From assembly GCF_035918095.1 (NCBI RefSeq), contig NZ_CP109137.1, positions 1,986,001-2,050,000 of the forward strand: 64,000 bases of DNA, written 5' to 3'. This DNA comes from Streptomyces sp. NBC_01750 (lineage in GTDB: Bacteria; Actinomycetota; Actinomycetes; Streptomycetales; Streptomycetaceae). The translations under genes and the position numbers were made by a program. Shown piece after piece: positions 18,282 through 26,935 of this stretch (position 1 is its first letter; each line of letters starts with the position of its first letter). The notes under the pieces are model-generated. The model did not search any database. It had not been told where the DNA came from and worked only from the letters and a program-made list of their open reading frames with translations.

Positions 18282-19019
18282 ATGGACATGAAGCACATGA
18301 AGATCGGTTCGCTGATGGTCGATGACGTCGTCAAGGCCGAGTACGGCACTCCGTTCAAGGAAGTCGCCCGGCTGCTCGGCGAGCACCGCATCAGCGGACT
18401 GCCGGTGGTCGACGAGGACGAAATGGTCATCGGGGTTATCTCGGAGACCGATCTGATGGTCCGGCAGGCCGAGGGACCGGCTCCGGACGAGCGGAGACGA
18501 CCGCACTGGCTCAGCCGGCTGCACATCTCCAAGGGGAACCATGCGGACAAGACCCATGCCCGAACCGCAGGAACCCTGATGTCCGCGCCTGCCATCACCG
18601 TGCGGGCCGAGTCGAGCATCGCGGAGGCCGCCAGGACCATGGCGCGGCGCCGGATCGAGCGGCTGCCCGTGGTCGACGAGGAGGACCGGCTGGTCGGCAT
18701 CGTCACCCGCCGGGATCTGCTCCAGGTCTTCCTGCGGCCGGACGAGGAGATCCGCCGCGCGATCGTGGACGAAGTGATCGTCAACGCTCTCTGGCTCGCC
18801 CCGGAGACCGTGACGGTCGACGTGAGCGAAGGCGTCGTCACGCTCAGGGGCCAGTTGGAGCGGCGTAGCGAAATACCGATTGCCCTGGGAATGGCCAGCC
18901 AGGTGGACGGAGTCGTGGCCGTCGTCGACGAGTTGACGTACCGCACGGACGACTCGCATCTGCGGCCCGACGAGCCGGCCGTCCACGGCGTCGGCGAGGA
19001 GTGGCTGCGCAGGCACTGA
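18282..19019 (+). CDS. CBS-pair and BON domain protein
   Basis: A 245-residue protein with two CBS motifs (about 8-65 and 92-150) followed by a BON domain (about 165-230, VTVDVSEGVVTLRGQLERRSE). CBS pairs bind adenine nucleotides and BON domains are thought to bind membrane or periplasmic surfaces, though no signal peptide is present. An inter-CBS insertion (GPAPDERRRPHWLSRL) is basic. Two in-frame ATGs, 18282 and 18288, both follow GAGAGGAG; I list the first. It lies 8 bases after the Pat-like gene, in the same operon. Paralogous to 19669-20355; CBS proteins such as Rv2626c are hallmark DosR-regulon members. Confidence 0.88.
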   Translation: MDMKHMKIGSLMVDDVVKAEYGTPFKEVARLLGEHRISGLPVVDEDEMVIGVISETDLMVRQAEGPAPDERRRPHWLSRLHISKGNHADKTHARTAGTLMSAPAITVRAESSIAEAARTMARRRIERLPVVDEEDRLVGIVTRRDLLQVFLRPDEEIRRAIVDEVIVNALWLAPETVTVDVSEGVVTLRGQLERRSEIPIALGMASQVDGVVAVVDELTYRTDDSHLRPDEPAVHGVGEEWLRRH

Positions 19020-19031
19020 GGAGGTGTCCGG

Positions 19032-19550
19032 ATGAACGCGAGAGTACTTGTCGCCTACGGCACGAAGAACGGCTCGACTGCAGAGATCGCCGGCGTCATC
19101 GCCGACGCCCTGCAGCAGGAGGGGCTGCGCTCCGAGGCGCGGCCCGCGGCGGAGGCCCGCGATGTCTCGGGGTATGAGGCGGTGGTGCTCGGCGGCGCCC
19201 TGTACGCAGGCCGCTGGCACCGAGACGCCGTACGCTTCGCCCGCCGCCACGAACACGCCCTGGCCGAGCGCCCGGTGTGGCTGTTCAGCAGCGGTCCGCT
19301 GGACGCCTCGGCGGGCGAGCGCGACATCCCTGCAGTGCCGAGCGCTGCCCGCGCGGCGACCCTGCTCGACGCCCGCGAGCACGTCACCTTCGGCGGCCGA
19401 CTCGAGGAGGGAGCCCGGGGCTTCATCGCCCGGATGATCGTCAAGCAGGGCCGGGGCGGTGACTTCCGCGACATGGAGCGGATACGAGCCTGGGCCCGCG
19501 ACATTGCCAGGGAAATCGGCGAGGGGGAGAGGCCGACGGCGCCAACGTGA
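19032..19550 (+). CDS. Flavodoxin-like domain protein
   Basis: A 172-residue protein with the FMN phosphate-binding loop ending GTKNGSTAEIA (about 10-20) and the flavodoxin strand EAVVLGGALYAGRWHRDAVRF. The family includes HemG-type protoporphyrinogen oxidases and MioC-like electron carriers; which one is not clear. It follows the CBS gene by 12 bases with a GAGGAGG site. Directly after its TGA the same frame continues into a hydrogenase large-subunit tail, so a larger deletion has joined the two. Confidence 0.85.
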   Translation: MNARVLVAYGTKNGSTAEIAGVIADALQQEGLRSEARPAAEARDVSGYEAVVLGGALYAGRWHRDAVRFARRHEHALAERPVWLFSSGPLDASAGERDIPAVPSAARAATLLDAREHVTFGGRLEEGARGFIARMIVKQGRGGDFRDMERIRAWARDIAREIGEGERPTAPT

Positions 19551-19646
19551 GGCGCCCGGGACCTGTGCGAGCTGGCCATCCGCAACCACGACCCTTGCAT
19601 CTCCTGCTCGACCCGCTTCCTCGACCTAACCATCCATCGCAACTGA
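19551..19646 (+). pseudogene. C-terminal remnant of a [NiFe]-hydrogenase large subunit
   Basis: Between the flavodoxin stop and the next CBS gene, the frame starting at 19551 reads GARDLCELAIRNHDPCISCS then TRFLDLTIHRN and a stop at 19644-19646. DPCxxC is the second nickel-ligating cysteine motif of [NiFe] hydrogenases, and the residues after TR match the tail removed by maturation protease. The style (NHDPCISC with short tail) recalls cytoplasmic group 3 enzymes. Nothing upstream of these 31 codons remains. It is too short for function and is best read as a fossil of the hydrogenase that the nearby protease once matured. Confidence 0.75.
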
Positions 19647-19668
19647 CCGACCGGACCAGGAGGGCACC

Positions 19669-20355
19669 ATGCACGGCACCCCGCACATCGTGAGCGATGT
19701 GATGACCCACGCTGTCGTCGCCGTCAGCCGCGAGGCGACGTTCAAGGAAATCGTGCAGACCATGGAGCGGTGGAAGGTCAGCGCCGTTCCGGTCCTGGAA
19801 GGCGAGGGCCGGGTGATCGGCGTCGTGTCCGAGGCCGACCTGCTGCCCAAGGAAGAGTTCCGGGAGCGCGACGTGGACCGCTACACCCAGCTGAGGCGGC
19901 TGCCCGATCTCGCCAGGGCCGGAGCGGTGACGGCCGATGAGCTGATGTCCGCCCCTGCCCTCACCACCCACCCGAGCGCGACCCTCCCACAGGCTGCACG
20001 GGTCATGGCGCAGCGCAAGGTCAAGCGACTGCCCGTCGTCAACGACATAGGTGTGCTCGAGGGCATCGTCAGCCGCGCCGACCTGTTGAAGGTCTTCCTG
20101 CGGGACGACAAAGACATCGCAGAAGAGGTCCGCAAGGACGTGGTGGGCCTCCTGTTCCCCTCGCAGCCGGAACCTGTCCGGGTGAAGGTGGTTGAAGGCG
20201 TGGTGACCCTCACGGGACGCATCCGCGACACCGCCCTCGTGCCGGTCGCAGCCCGCCTGGTGCAGGCCGTCGAGGGCGTGGTGGATGTGGAGTTCGACCT
20301 GACGAGTCCGCAGCGGCACCCCGGCGCGGCCGAGGGCTCACAGGCTTCGTCATGA
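19669..20355 (+). CDS. CBS-pair and BON domain protein
   Basis: A 228-residue paralogue of the 18282 gene: CBS motifs about 8-63 and 88-145, then a BON domain ([20 protein letters not shown]). The ATG at 19669 follows CAGGAGGGCACC. The stop overlaps the start of the hypD remnant (ATGA), so it was once translationally coupled to hydrogenase maturation genes. Likely an adenine-nucleotide sensor; partner unknown. Confidence 0.88.
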   Translation: MHGTPHIVSDVMTHAVVAVSREATFKEIVQTMERWKVSAVPVLEGEGRVIGVVSEADLLPKEEFRERDVDRYTQLRRLPDLARAGAVTADELMSAPALTTHPSATLPQAARVMAQRKVKRLPVVNDIGVLEGIVSRADLLKVFLRDDKDIAEEVRKDVVGLLFPSQPEPVRVKVVEGVVTLTGRIRDTALVPVAARLVQAVEGVVDVEFDLTSPQRHPGAAEGSQASS

Positions 20356-20640
20356 ATTACCTCGACGAGTACCGCGATCCAGCTCTCGCCTGGCAGCTGT
20401 TGGACGAGCTCCGGACCGCGACCGCGCCCTGACAGATCATGGAGGTGTGCGGCGGGCAGACCTACATCCTCGTCACACCCTCGTCCGCCAGGGCATCGAT
20501 GAACTGCCGCCCGCCGGCATCCGGATGGTCCACGGGCCCGGCTGCCCCGTGTGCGTCACCCCGCTGGAGACACTGGACCGGGCATGGCCGTTGCCGCCCG
20601 GCGCGAAGCTGCCCACCGACTGCACGGCAGGATCCCTCGC
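20352..20640 (+). pseudogene. hypD remnant with nonsense codon and frameshift
   Basis: The reading from the ATG at 20352 begins [20 protein letters not shown], the HypD N-terminus. A TGA falls where HypD has Trp, just before [11 protein letters not shown] few codons later the frame shifts and continues [20 protein letters not shown] then [17 protein letters not shown], the HypD cysteine region. Beyond about 20580 the homology fades; the remaining two thirds of HypD (normally about 370 residues) are absent. HypD is the Fe-S scaffold for the hydrogenase Fe(CN)2CO group. Its loss confirms that hydrogenase assembly is not possible from this locus. Confidence 0.85.
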
Positions 20641-20677
20641 GCATGCGACTCGGCAACTCGGCATCCCGCCGGACGCG

Positions 20678-21272
20678 TCAGCCCGTGGTGCGCCGCCACT
20701 GCGGCCCGATCCGCTCCCACTCCTCGCCCCAGCGCTCTGCGTAGCGTCGCTCCAGTTGCCCGCGCGCCACCCGGCCGCTCACGATGACCACTCCGCCGAC
20801 GCCGGCAGCAACGAACGCTCCCGCGAGCGCGACCTGCTGGGTCGCCTCCGACGGAGTGACCGGCTCGGGCACCAGCCGGTCGCGGACATCCGTCCACACC
20901 TCGACCGTCGCACCGGCGGCGGTACCCGCCGCCACGCGGGCCGTGCCCGTACGCACGGCACCGTCGGAAGCCGTCCAGCGCACGTTCGCCGGGACGCGGT
21001 CGGCGCCGGGGCCGGGGCCGTTAGACCGTGCCGCGCGTCCTGTCCGGCGCATCCGACACCAGCACCGCCGGGACGGCCTGCCGTCCGGCCCGCTCCCGCT
21101 CGATCGCCTGGTCCACGCAGTACGCGGCGACGCCCCCGGCAACGGCCCCTCCTATCAGCGCCAGCACCCACGTGACCAGCACGATCCAGGCTTCGACCGC
21201 GTCGCTGCGCCGCCGGAGCGGGTTTCGCCGCCACCGCCAGCCCCAGACCCTCGCGCGCTTGGTCTCCCGCAT
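20678..21272 (-). pseudogene. Rv1733c-like membrane protein, frameshifted
   Basis: The first frame (ATG at 21272, site AAGGGAACG) reads [20 protein letters not shown] with a first membrane helix ([20 protein letters not shown]) and stops at 21021-21023 after [11 protein letters not shown] neighbouring frame then carries the rest of the family: [21 protein letters not shown], a second helix and the tail [14 protein letters not shown] ending at 20678. Family members are about 190 residues with two helices around an extracytoplasmic loop, and Rv1733c belongs to the mycobacterial DosR regulon. A small indel in the GC-rich run near 21015-21030 accounts for the break. It may be a true pseudogene or a sequencing error. 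Confidence 0.75.
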
Positions 21273-21393
21273 CGTTCCCTTCACGGGTATGTCTGCGACC
21301 ACTGGCAGCAACATGACATCCGGCCGCCCGCGGCGGGAGAGGCCACTGGTCCGTAGCAGGAGGGCCGACCAGGACCTCCCGCGGACCCAAGTA

Positions 21394-21407
21394 GGGCCGG
21401 TCGGCCC
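21394..21407. promoter_or_regulatory. Candidate operator palindrome GGGCCGGTCGGCCC
   Basis: Exact copy of the sites at 8938 and 15443. It ends 79 bases before the response-regulator start and 122 bases from the divergent Rv1733c-like start. A degenerate copy starts at 21362. Position suggests autoregulation. Confidence 0.55.
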
Positions 21408-21486
21408 TGGTACTTCTGCCCCGGGCAGGGCAATGATCGTCTCAGGCAGTCCGCAGTGCGGGAAAGATCACGACCGAGGGGCCGTC

Positions 21487-22188
21487 ATGACGGAGACACG
21501 GACATTCACCGCGGAGGATCCGGTACGGGTGTTCCTGGTCGACGACCATGAGGTCGTACGCCGAGGGCTGACCGATCTCCTCGACACCGAGCCGGACATC
21601 ACCGTGGTCGGTGACGCGGGCAGCGCCGAACAGGCACTGGCGCGCGGTCCGGCACTGCGACCGCACGTGGCCGTGCTCGACGTACGCCTGCCCGACGGCG
21701 ACGGTATCGGCGTGTGCCGCGAACTACGCAGCCGTATGCCAGAGCTGGCCTGTCTGATGCTGACGTCATTCGACGACGAGGACGCCCTGCTCGACGCGAT
21801 CATGGCCGGTGCCTCAGGGTATGTACTCAAACAGATCAAGGGCTCCGACCTGGTGTCGGCGGTGCGCACGGTCGCTTCGGGCCAGTCCATGCTCGATCCC
21901 GCGACGACGGCCCGGCTGATGAGCAGCCTCCGGGCGGAGCCGAACGACCCGGATGCCGTGCCGCCCGCGCTGGCGGGCCTGTCCCCGCGTGAGCGGGACA
22001 TTCTCGCGCTGATCGGAGAGGGGCTCACCAACCGGCAGATCGGCAAGCGGCTGTATCTGTCCGAGAAGACGGTGAAGAACCACATCTCCCGCCTGCTGGC
22101 CAAGCTGGGCGTTCACCGCCGCGTCCAGGCCGCGGTCCTGGCGACCCAGCTGGAGCAGCACGAGGCCCCGGACCACCCATCCCGCTGA
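21487..22188 (+). CDS. NarL/LuxR-family response regulator (DevR/OsdR-like)
   Basis: A 233-residue two-component regulator. The receiver domain has the acidic pair D19-D20, phospho-acceptor D65 ([13 protein letters not shown]), the switch threonine in MLTSFDDE and Lys in [10 protein letters not shown]. The C-terminal helix-turn-helix ([20 protein letters not shown], then [14 protein letters not shown]) is about residues 165-220. The island gene content (USP, CBS, PPDK, Rv1733c-like) matches regulons run by DevR/DosR-type proteins, so I infer it controls this island. No histidine kinase is encoded in the window; the partner must lie elsewhere. Confidence 0.92.
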   Translation: MTETRTFTAEDPVRVFLVDDHEVVRRGLTDLLDTEPDITVVGDAGSAEQALARGPALRPHVAVLDVRLPDGDGIGVCRELRSRMPELACLMLTSFDDEDALLDAIMAGASGYVLKQIKGSDLVSAVRTVASGQSMLDPATTARLMSSLRAEPNDPDAVPPALAGLSPRERDILALIGEGLTNRQIGKRLYLSEKTVKNHISRLLAKLGVHRRVQAAVLATQLEQHEAPDHPSR

Positions 22189-22645
22189 AACGCCGAGCGC
22201 GTACAGGCCCCCGGGGCCGGGATCGGAATGGCCCTCCCTCATCGTTTCCTCCGGCCGACTCGCGCAGACGGGGCGTTGATCTCCCCATACACCACGGTAT
22301 TGGCTCCGCACTCGGGACCGCATGCCCTCAGGAACAGCCACAGGGACGTCGCTCCCAGCGCAGTAACACGGGGCGCTGTCCCCGCTCGGCGCCCCCGTAC
22401 GGCGTCCCCCGATGTACGCGTTCCCCGAGCCCAGAGATCAGCGGGCCAACCGCAAACGGTGCGGCAGTGCGGCCGGCCCATCGGCTTCGACGCCCGCCAC
22501 GAGGAGGTGCGGTGGCTGTACCGGCCGCCGCGGCGTCCCACCGGACACCATCGCATTCGCCTGTATGAAGGGGACGGGTACCACGTCGGCACGCTGGTAT
22601 GGGTGGTGTGCGAATGCCGTGCCCGTCCCCGGCACTGGGCGTGGC
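22189..22645. other. Region without a supportable gene
   Basis: No ORF here has convincing coding features. A frame near 22470-22640 contains CxxC-like pairs (RQCGRPIGF and VVCECRARP), but lacks a credible start and family match. The stretch marks the boundary between the stress island and integrase-associated genes. Confidence 0.4.
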
Positions 22646-23107
22646 TCAGGTCCATGGATCTGTGGTCACGAACCTGCGGCCTGGGCCGCGCCGCCTGGGC
22701 ATGTGCACCACCGTGGCATCGGCGGCGTCCTCCTGCTCACGGCGGAGGTTCTCCACCTCGATCGACAGTTCCACGGTGGTACGGCGCAGGAAGGCAGTCA
22801 ACTGCTGTTCTGCTGCCAGCTGTTGCTTCGCCTCCTTCAGCTCCTCGACCACGGCCGCGTACCGCTCGGCGAACTCCTGGGCGGCTGTAGGCACTCTGCC
22901 TTGCGCCTTGACCCTGAGCCTGAACTCGTCAACCAGGTCCTGGTGTTGTGGGTAGACCACATCACGGCGCAGCCCGGACTCGACGATCAGCTCGGTGGCG
23001 GTCCGCTTGCCCGAGCCGGAGCGCAGAGGCGTGCCGGCCGGCAGCCGCTCAGCCGCCGCCTTGATCGCGGCGGCGTCCTTGTCCCGGTCACGTGGCCTGC
23101 GCCCCAT
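22646..23107 (-). CDS. DUF6262-like recombinase-associated protein
   Basis: A 153-residue basic, helical protein starting MGRRPRDRDKDAAAIKAAAE. The segment SGKRTATELIVESGLRRDVVY looks like a DNA-binding turn, followed by a long heptad-rich region (about 75-130, FAERYAAVVEELKEAKQQLA) typical of a coiled coil. Such proteins are encoded directly after tyrosine recombinases in actinobacterial integrative elements. Its start overlaps the integrase stop by 20 bases. The gene is whole although the integrase is not. Confidence 0.65.
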   Translation of the reverse strand: MGRRPRDRDKDAAAIKAAAERLPAGTPLRSGSGKRTATELIVESGLRRDVVYPQHQDLVDEFRLRVKAQGRVPTAAQEFAERYAAVVEELKEAKQQLAAEQQLTAFLRRTTVELSIEVENLRREQEDAADATVVHMPRRRGPGRRFVTTDPWT

Positions 23108-24377
23108 CCGCTTGCTCCTCCATCGGTTCTTCCTGGCCACTCCCACGCCGGTCCTGCTCATGTACCGCGATCACCGCGCGAATCGGGGCGGCCTTCGCCG
23201 CTGCCCGGTCCCGCAGGGGCCTCGGCGACAGCCGATCGGCCGCGGCGGCTTCCCAGCTGGCGAGTTCCAACCGCTTGTTCTTGATATCGCGGTCGGTGTA
23301 GGCGAGGTTGGTGCATGTGGCACGGCACAGCTGCTCGTCCGGTTCGGTCACGTCCAGTCCAGCCGCCTCGCGCTCCTCCCGGCAGCCTGCGGTCTCGAGT
23401 CGCCAGACGCAGGTCATCCCCAGGCCGTGATGGATGTCCGGATGCTTGCTCGCCGACAGACGTCGGGCGTTGTCGGCCTGGTTGACGACTCTGCCCGCGA
23501 ACGCGGCCGACGCCTTGCGCACTCTGCGCCGGTATTCCTGCGCGGAGGGCCCGCTGATGTGTTCGCCTTCGTCGAGTGCCCGAAGGTCCTCGTCCACCTG
23601 CTCACTGAGCATCTCCAACTCCTCGATGGCGAGGTCTTCCATCCAACTCGTATCGGCATCTCCGGCGTAACCGAGTGTCACCTTCGCCTTCACGTGCCCG
23701 TATTGCGCCTGCGCCGCCGCGAGCCCGCCCGGGCGTCGCACGACGAAGTACGCGAGCGTACGGCGGAAGCGCGACGCGTGCACGGCCTTGGCTGGGTCCG
23801 GAGGGATTGCCGGACCGTCCGGGCCGGAGAACCGCTCGTTCACCCAGTCGATGAACTCGCGGACGTCGTCGTTCATCGTGCCCGTTGGTTTGGCCTGTTT
23901 CCTGCGCGAGCGGACCGTGGTGCGTTGCCGACTCGGTGGGAACAGCAGCTCAGCGTCGGAGAGCGACTCCAGCATCTCCACGGCCGGAACGACTGCACTG
24001 ACCACGGCCCAGGGCCGCTCGGCGGTCTCATCGGCATCAGGGGCGGGAACATGATCGGCGCCTTTGCTGCGCCGACCGACGAGCACGAACCCGCCGTTCT
24101 CGTCCTCGCGCAGACAGCCGCGACGGAGCTGAAAGACTTCCCCGCTGCGCATGCCGGAGAGATAGCAGATCACGACGAAGCATGCAGCCGTCAGATAGCG
24201 CACAAGCTGGTTGACCTCGCGCACGCCGATCGGACGGTCACGCCAGGAAGCGCCCTGGAACGTCCCGGTGATCGGACCGAGGAAGAAGGCATCGGATTCC
24301 AGCTCAAGCCCGTCCCGATGCCGGTACTCGCCGCGTGGGCGGTGGGAGGGGCGCCGGTCACGATGGCGTGCGCGCCG
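23088..24377 (-). pseudogene. Truncated tyrosine recombinase/integrase
   Basis: The open frame reads FFLGPITGTFQGASWRDRPI then VREVNQLVRYLTAACFVVICYLSGMRSGEVFQLRRGC, the catalytic-domain start of large actinobacterial tyrosine recombinases, with the first catalytic Arg in SGMRSGE. Later come HASRFRRTLAYFV, QYGHVKAKVTLGYAG (Tyr region) and a Cys-containing tail. Upstream the frame is closed at 24378-24380 and has no proper start, so the N-terminal core-binding half is gone. The annotated GTG at 24224 is internal to the domain. Likely a relic of an excised or degraded integrative element. Confidence 0.75.
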
Positions 24378-24514
24378 CTACGGAGGGGCCGGGCGCCTAG
24401 GACGACCGGGGCCGACGTGACGACCGGGGCCGACGCGAGGTCGGGGGCGGGACCGCGGTGGGGGCTCTCGCGTGTGCGCCGCCCGGCGAACCGGGACTTT
24501 TCGCCCCTGGCCCT

Positions 24515-24572
24515 CAGCGCCTCAAACGCCGGACGGGCTGAGGATTCAGCTCCGCCGGCGCATGAGGCGCTG
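24515..24572. repeat. Imperfect inverted repeat, Streptomyces intergenic type
   Basis: Outer arms CAGCGCCTCA and TGAGGCGCTG are perfect complements around an inner GCCGGACGG/CCGCCGGC region. The CGCCGGACGGGCTGA core resembles a common Streptomyces intergenic repeat; a related copy lies at 50477-50523. Confidence 0.55.
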
Positions 24573-24576
24573 GGCC

Positions 24577-24593
24577 CGGGGCGGAGCCCCGGT
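24577..24593 (-). terminator. Hairpin terminator after protease gene
   Basis: CCGGGGC-GGA-GCCCCGG forms a 7-bp GC stem with 3-base loop, 21 bases past the protease stop on the minus strand. The poly-T tail is weak, as usual in Streptomyces. Confidence 0.6.
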
Positions 24594-24613
24594 GTTTCTT
24601 GCCTGCGTGTGTG

Positions 24614-25702
24614 TCAGCCGATCGTGGCGCCGAAGGCCGCGAGCGCCTCCGGTACCGGCTGGAAGAACGTCTCGCCTCCCGAGGAGCAGTCGCCGCTGCC
24701 GCCCGAAGTCAGCCCGATCGCGGTGTCGCCCGCGAAGAGCGAGCCGCCGCTGTCGCCGGGCTCGGCACAGACCGTGGTCTGGATGAGGCCCTCGACGATG
24801 TCGCCGTTGCCGTAGTTGACCGTGGCGTCGAGTCCGGTGACCTCACCGTCGTGCACCTGGGTGGTCGAACCGCTGCGCTGCACCTTCATACCGACGGTCG
24901 CCTCACCCGCCTTGGTGATGGGCTGCGAGCTGCCGTTGTAGAGGTTGACCTCGCTCGGGTGCTCGGTGCTGCCGCTGTACTTGACGATCGAGAAGTCATT
25001 GCCGGGGAACTGCGAGTCGACCATGGTGCCGATCGGCGCGCCTCCCGCGGAATCGGACCACTCGCTGCCGGCCTTCCCGCAGTGACCGGCGGTGATGAAG
25101 TGCGGCTCGCCGTCCTTGACCACGTTGAAGCCGAGCGAACAGCGTCCGCCGCCCGAGTGGATGGCGTCGCCGCCCGCTATGAGCGGCTTGAACTCTCCGG
25201 CGGACTTCTTCAGTTCCGCCTTGCCACCGAGCCCCTTCACCACCTGGCTGAGCTTGGTCCACTGAGCGCCCTTGACCGTACGGTCGGCGGTGACGACCAC
25301 CGTGTTGGTGACCGGGTTCACGGACCAGGAGGTACCGGGAATGGTCGCCTTGGTGGTGAGCGTCTGCCGGGCGGTCTTCAGCTCGGCGAGGGTGTTCTCC
25401 ACGATTCTGGCCTTGCCGCCCGCCTTGCGGACGATCTCGGCCGCCGCGTCGTCGAGGACGTTCACGACGAGGGACTTCGCCTCGGCGTCGTAGTACGTAC
25501 CGGCCGAGTCGGCGCCCAGGTCCTTGCTGAGGGTGGAAGCAAGGTTTCCGGCCGCCACCGCCGACAGCGGCTTGGCGGCGAACTGCTCAGTGTTGTCACT
25601 GGCGTTCGCACTCTGGAAAGTGACGCCTGCGGCTACCAGAGCGGCGATCGCGCCACCCGCCATCGCCGCTTTCCTTTTGGGCATGCGTCGGTGCTTCAAC
25701 AT
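24614..25702 (-). CDS. Secreted serine protease, alpha-lytic/streptogrisin family (S1E)
   Basis: A 362-residue preproprotein: signal peptide (about 1-35, AAMAGGAIAALVAAGVTFQS), alpha-lytic-type pro-domain, and mature enzyme starting near IAGGDAIHSGGGRCSLGF (175). The catalytic triad is His207 (TAGHC), Asp236 (NDFSIV) and Ser318 (GDSGGS), so it is probably active. One disulfide pair flanks the His, another the active-site Ser. The start at 25702 follows AGGAGG very closely (3 bases); the TTG one codon on, or ATG at 25684, are alternatives. Only distantly like the sprB-type gene at 37798. Role: extracellular protein digestion. Confidence 0.93.
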   Translation of the reverse strand: MLKHRRMPKRKAAMAGGAIAALVAAGVTFQSANASDNTEQFAAKPLSAVAAGNLASTLSKDLGADSAGTYYDAEAKSLVVNVLDDAAAEIVRKAGGKARIVENTLAELKTARQTLTTKATIPGTSWSVNPVTNTVVVTADRTVKGAQWTKLSQVVKGLGGKAELKKSAGEFKPLIAGGDAIHSGGGRCSLGFNVVKDGEPHFITAGHCGKAGSEWSDSAGGAPIGTMVDSQFPGNDFSIVKYSGSTEHPSEVNLYNGSSQPITKAGEATVGMKVQRSGSTTQVHDGEVTGLDATVNYGNGDIVEGLIQTTVCAEPGDSGGSLFAGDTAIGLTSGGSGDCSSGGETFFQPVPEALAAFGATIG

Positions 25703-25775
25703 CAACCTCCTGTGGGGGCCGCGCCCGGACAAGTGGGGTGCCCGGACACGGAGGATGGAGCGCCCACTATTCCGA

Positions 25776-25787
25776 TACCGATCGGTA
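25776..25787. promoter_or_regulatory. 12-bp perfect palindrome TACCGATCGGTA
   Basis: Lies about 75 bases upstream of the protease start within its 218-base promoter region. Palindromes of this form are common repressor sites, but no regulator is adjacent; functional role is a guess. Confidence 0.25.
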
Positions 25788-25920
25788 GCACACAAGGTCG
25801 ACTTCAGGACGGGCACACGACAACGCGCTTGTGTTCACAGCACCTTCACGGAAAGCGTTCACACTGGTCGTTTCGTTTGCGAACACCGCGTGCAACGACA
25901 CTATGGGCAGCGCGTAAGGA

Positions 25921-26760
25921 CTAGTCCTGTCTTGTTTCCGCCTCTGCGGGACCGGTTTCCGAGGGCGGTTGCGCCACGGCGGGAGGCGTTGCCACCTGCG
26001 GCGGAGCGGCCCGCTCCAGGAAGCGCAGCAACTCCACCGGGAACGGCAGCACCAGGGTGGAGTTCTTCTCGGCCGCGACGGCCACCACCGTCTGCAGCAG
26101 TCGCAACTGCAGGGCGGCGGGCTGGTCCGACATCTCCTTGGCCGCCTCGGACAGCTTCTTGGAGGCCTGGAGCTCGGCGTCGGCGTTGATGACCCGTGCC
26201 CGGCGCTCCCGGTCCGCCTCGGCCTGGCGCGCCATCGAGCGCTTCATCGTCTCCGGCAGGGACACGTCCTTGATCTCGACCCGGTCGATCTGCACACCCC
26301 AGCCGATCGCCGGACTGTCGATCATCAACTCCAGCCCCTGATTAAGCTTTTCGCGGTTGGAGAGCAGATCGTCCAGATCGCTCTTGCCGATGATCGACCG
26401 CAGCGATGTCTGCGCCATCTGCGAGACCGCGAAACGGTAGTCCTCCACCTGAACGATGGCTTCGGAGGCGTCCACGACCTTGAAATAGATCACCGCGTCC
26501 ACGCGCACCGTCACGTTGTCCCGCGTGATGCCGTCCTGCGCGGGCACCGGCATCGTCACGATCTGCATATTGACCTTACGCAGCCGGTCGACAAACGGGA
26601 TAATAAGTGTGAAACCGGGGCCGCGCACTGAAGACTTGAGCCTTCCGAGCCGGAAGACCACGCCCCGCTCGTACTGCTTGACGACCCGGGCCGCCGCCAT
26701 CACGTAGACGACCCCGACGGACACTGCCGTCGCGCCGGCCGTCACCAGTGCCTCTACCAT
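25921..26760 (-). CDS. Stomatin/slipin-like SPFH (band 7) protein
   Basis: A 279-residue protein with one N-terminal membrane helix (ALVTAGATAVSVGVVYVMAAA) and a band 7 domain (RVVKQYERGVVFRLGRLKSS; GPGFTLIIPFVDRLRKVNMQ) up to about residue 190. A charged helical region follows (MARQAEADRERRARVINADA), typical for oligomerisation, then a proline-rich tail (PPQVATPPAVAQPPSETG). Slipins organise membrane microdomains. Start at the ATG at 26760 rather than upstream frame starts because the helix begins there. No NfeD partner gene adjoins it. Divergent from the hydrolase gene. Confidence 0.9.
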   Translation of the reverse strand: MVEALVTAGATAVSVGVVYVMAAARVVKQYERGVVFRLGRLKSSVRGPGFTLIIPFVDRLRKVNMQIVTMPVPAQDGITRDNVTVRVDAVIYFKVVDASEAIVQVEDYRFAVSQMAQTSLRSIIGKSDLDDLLSNREKLNQGLELMIDSPAIGWGVQIDRVEIKDVSLPETMKRSMARQAEADRERRARVINADAELQASKKLSEAAKEMSDQPAALQLRLLQTVVAVAAEKNSTLVLPFPVELLRFLERAAPPQVATPPAVAQPPSETGPAEAETRQD

Positions 26761-26935
26761 CACGGCCCCCTGGGATGCGATGTGGACGCGCGTGCACGTA
26801 CCTCTTCGACGGTAGACCCCAAATGACGTCAAAGGGAGTCCCGGTAAGACCCTCTGATGGGTAATCATCGAAGCGGTGGGGAATGCCAGGCTCACCATGC
26901 CTGCACATGGCACTTACGACGAAGGGGGCGCGGGA

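Noticed and set aside
22412..23284. Plus-strand ORF over the DUF6262-like gene
   Set aside because: No homology or site; overlaps a better minus-strand gene. The CxxC-like pairs near 22470-22620 were not enough to call a gene.
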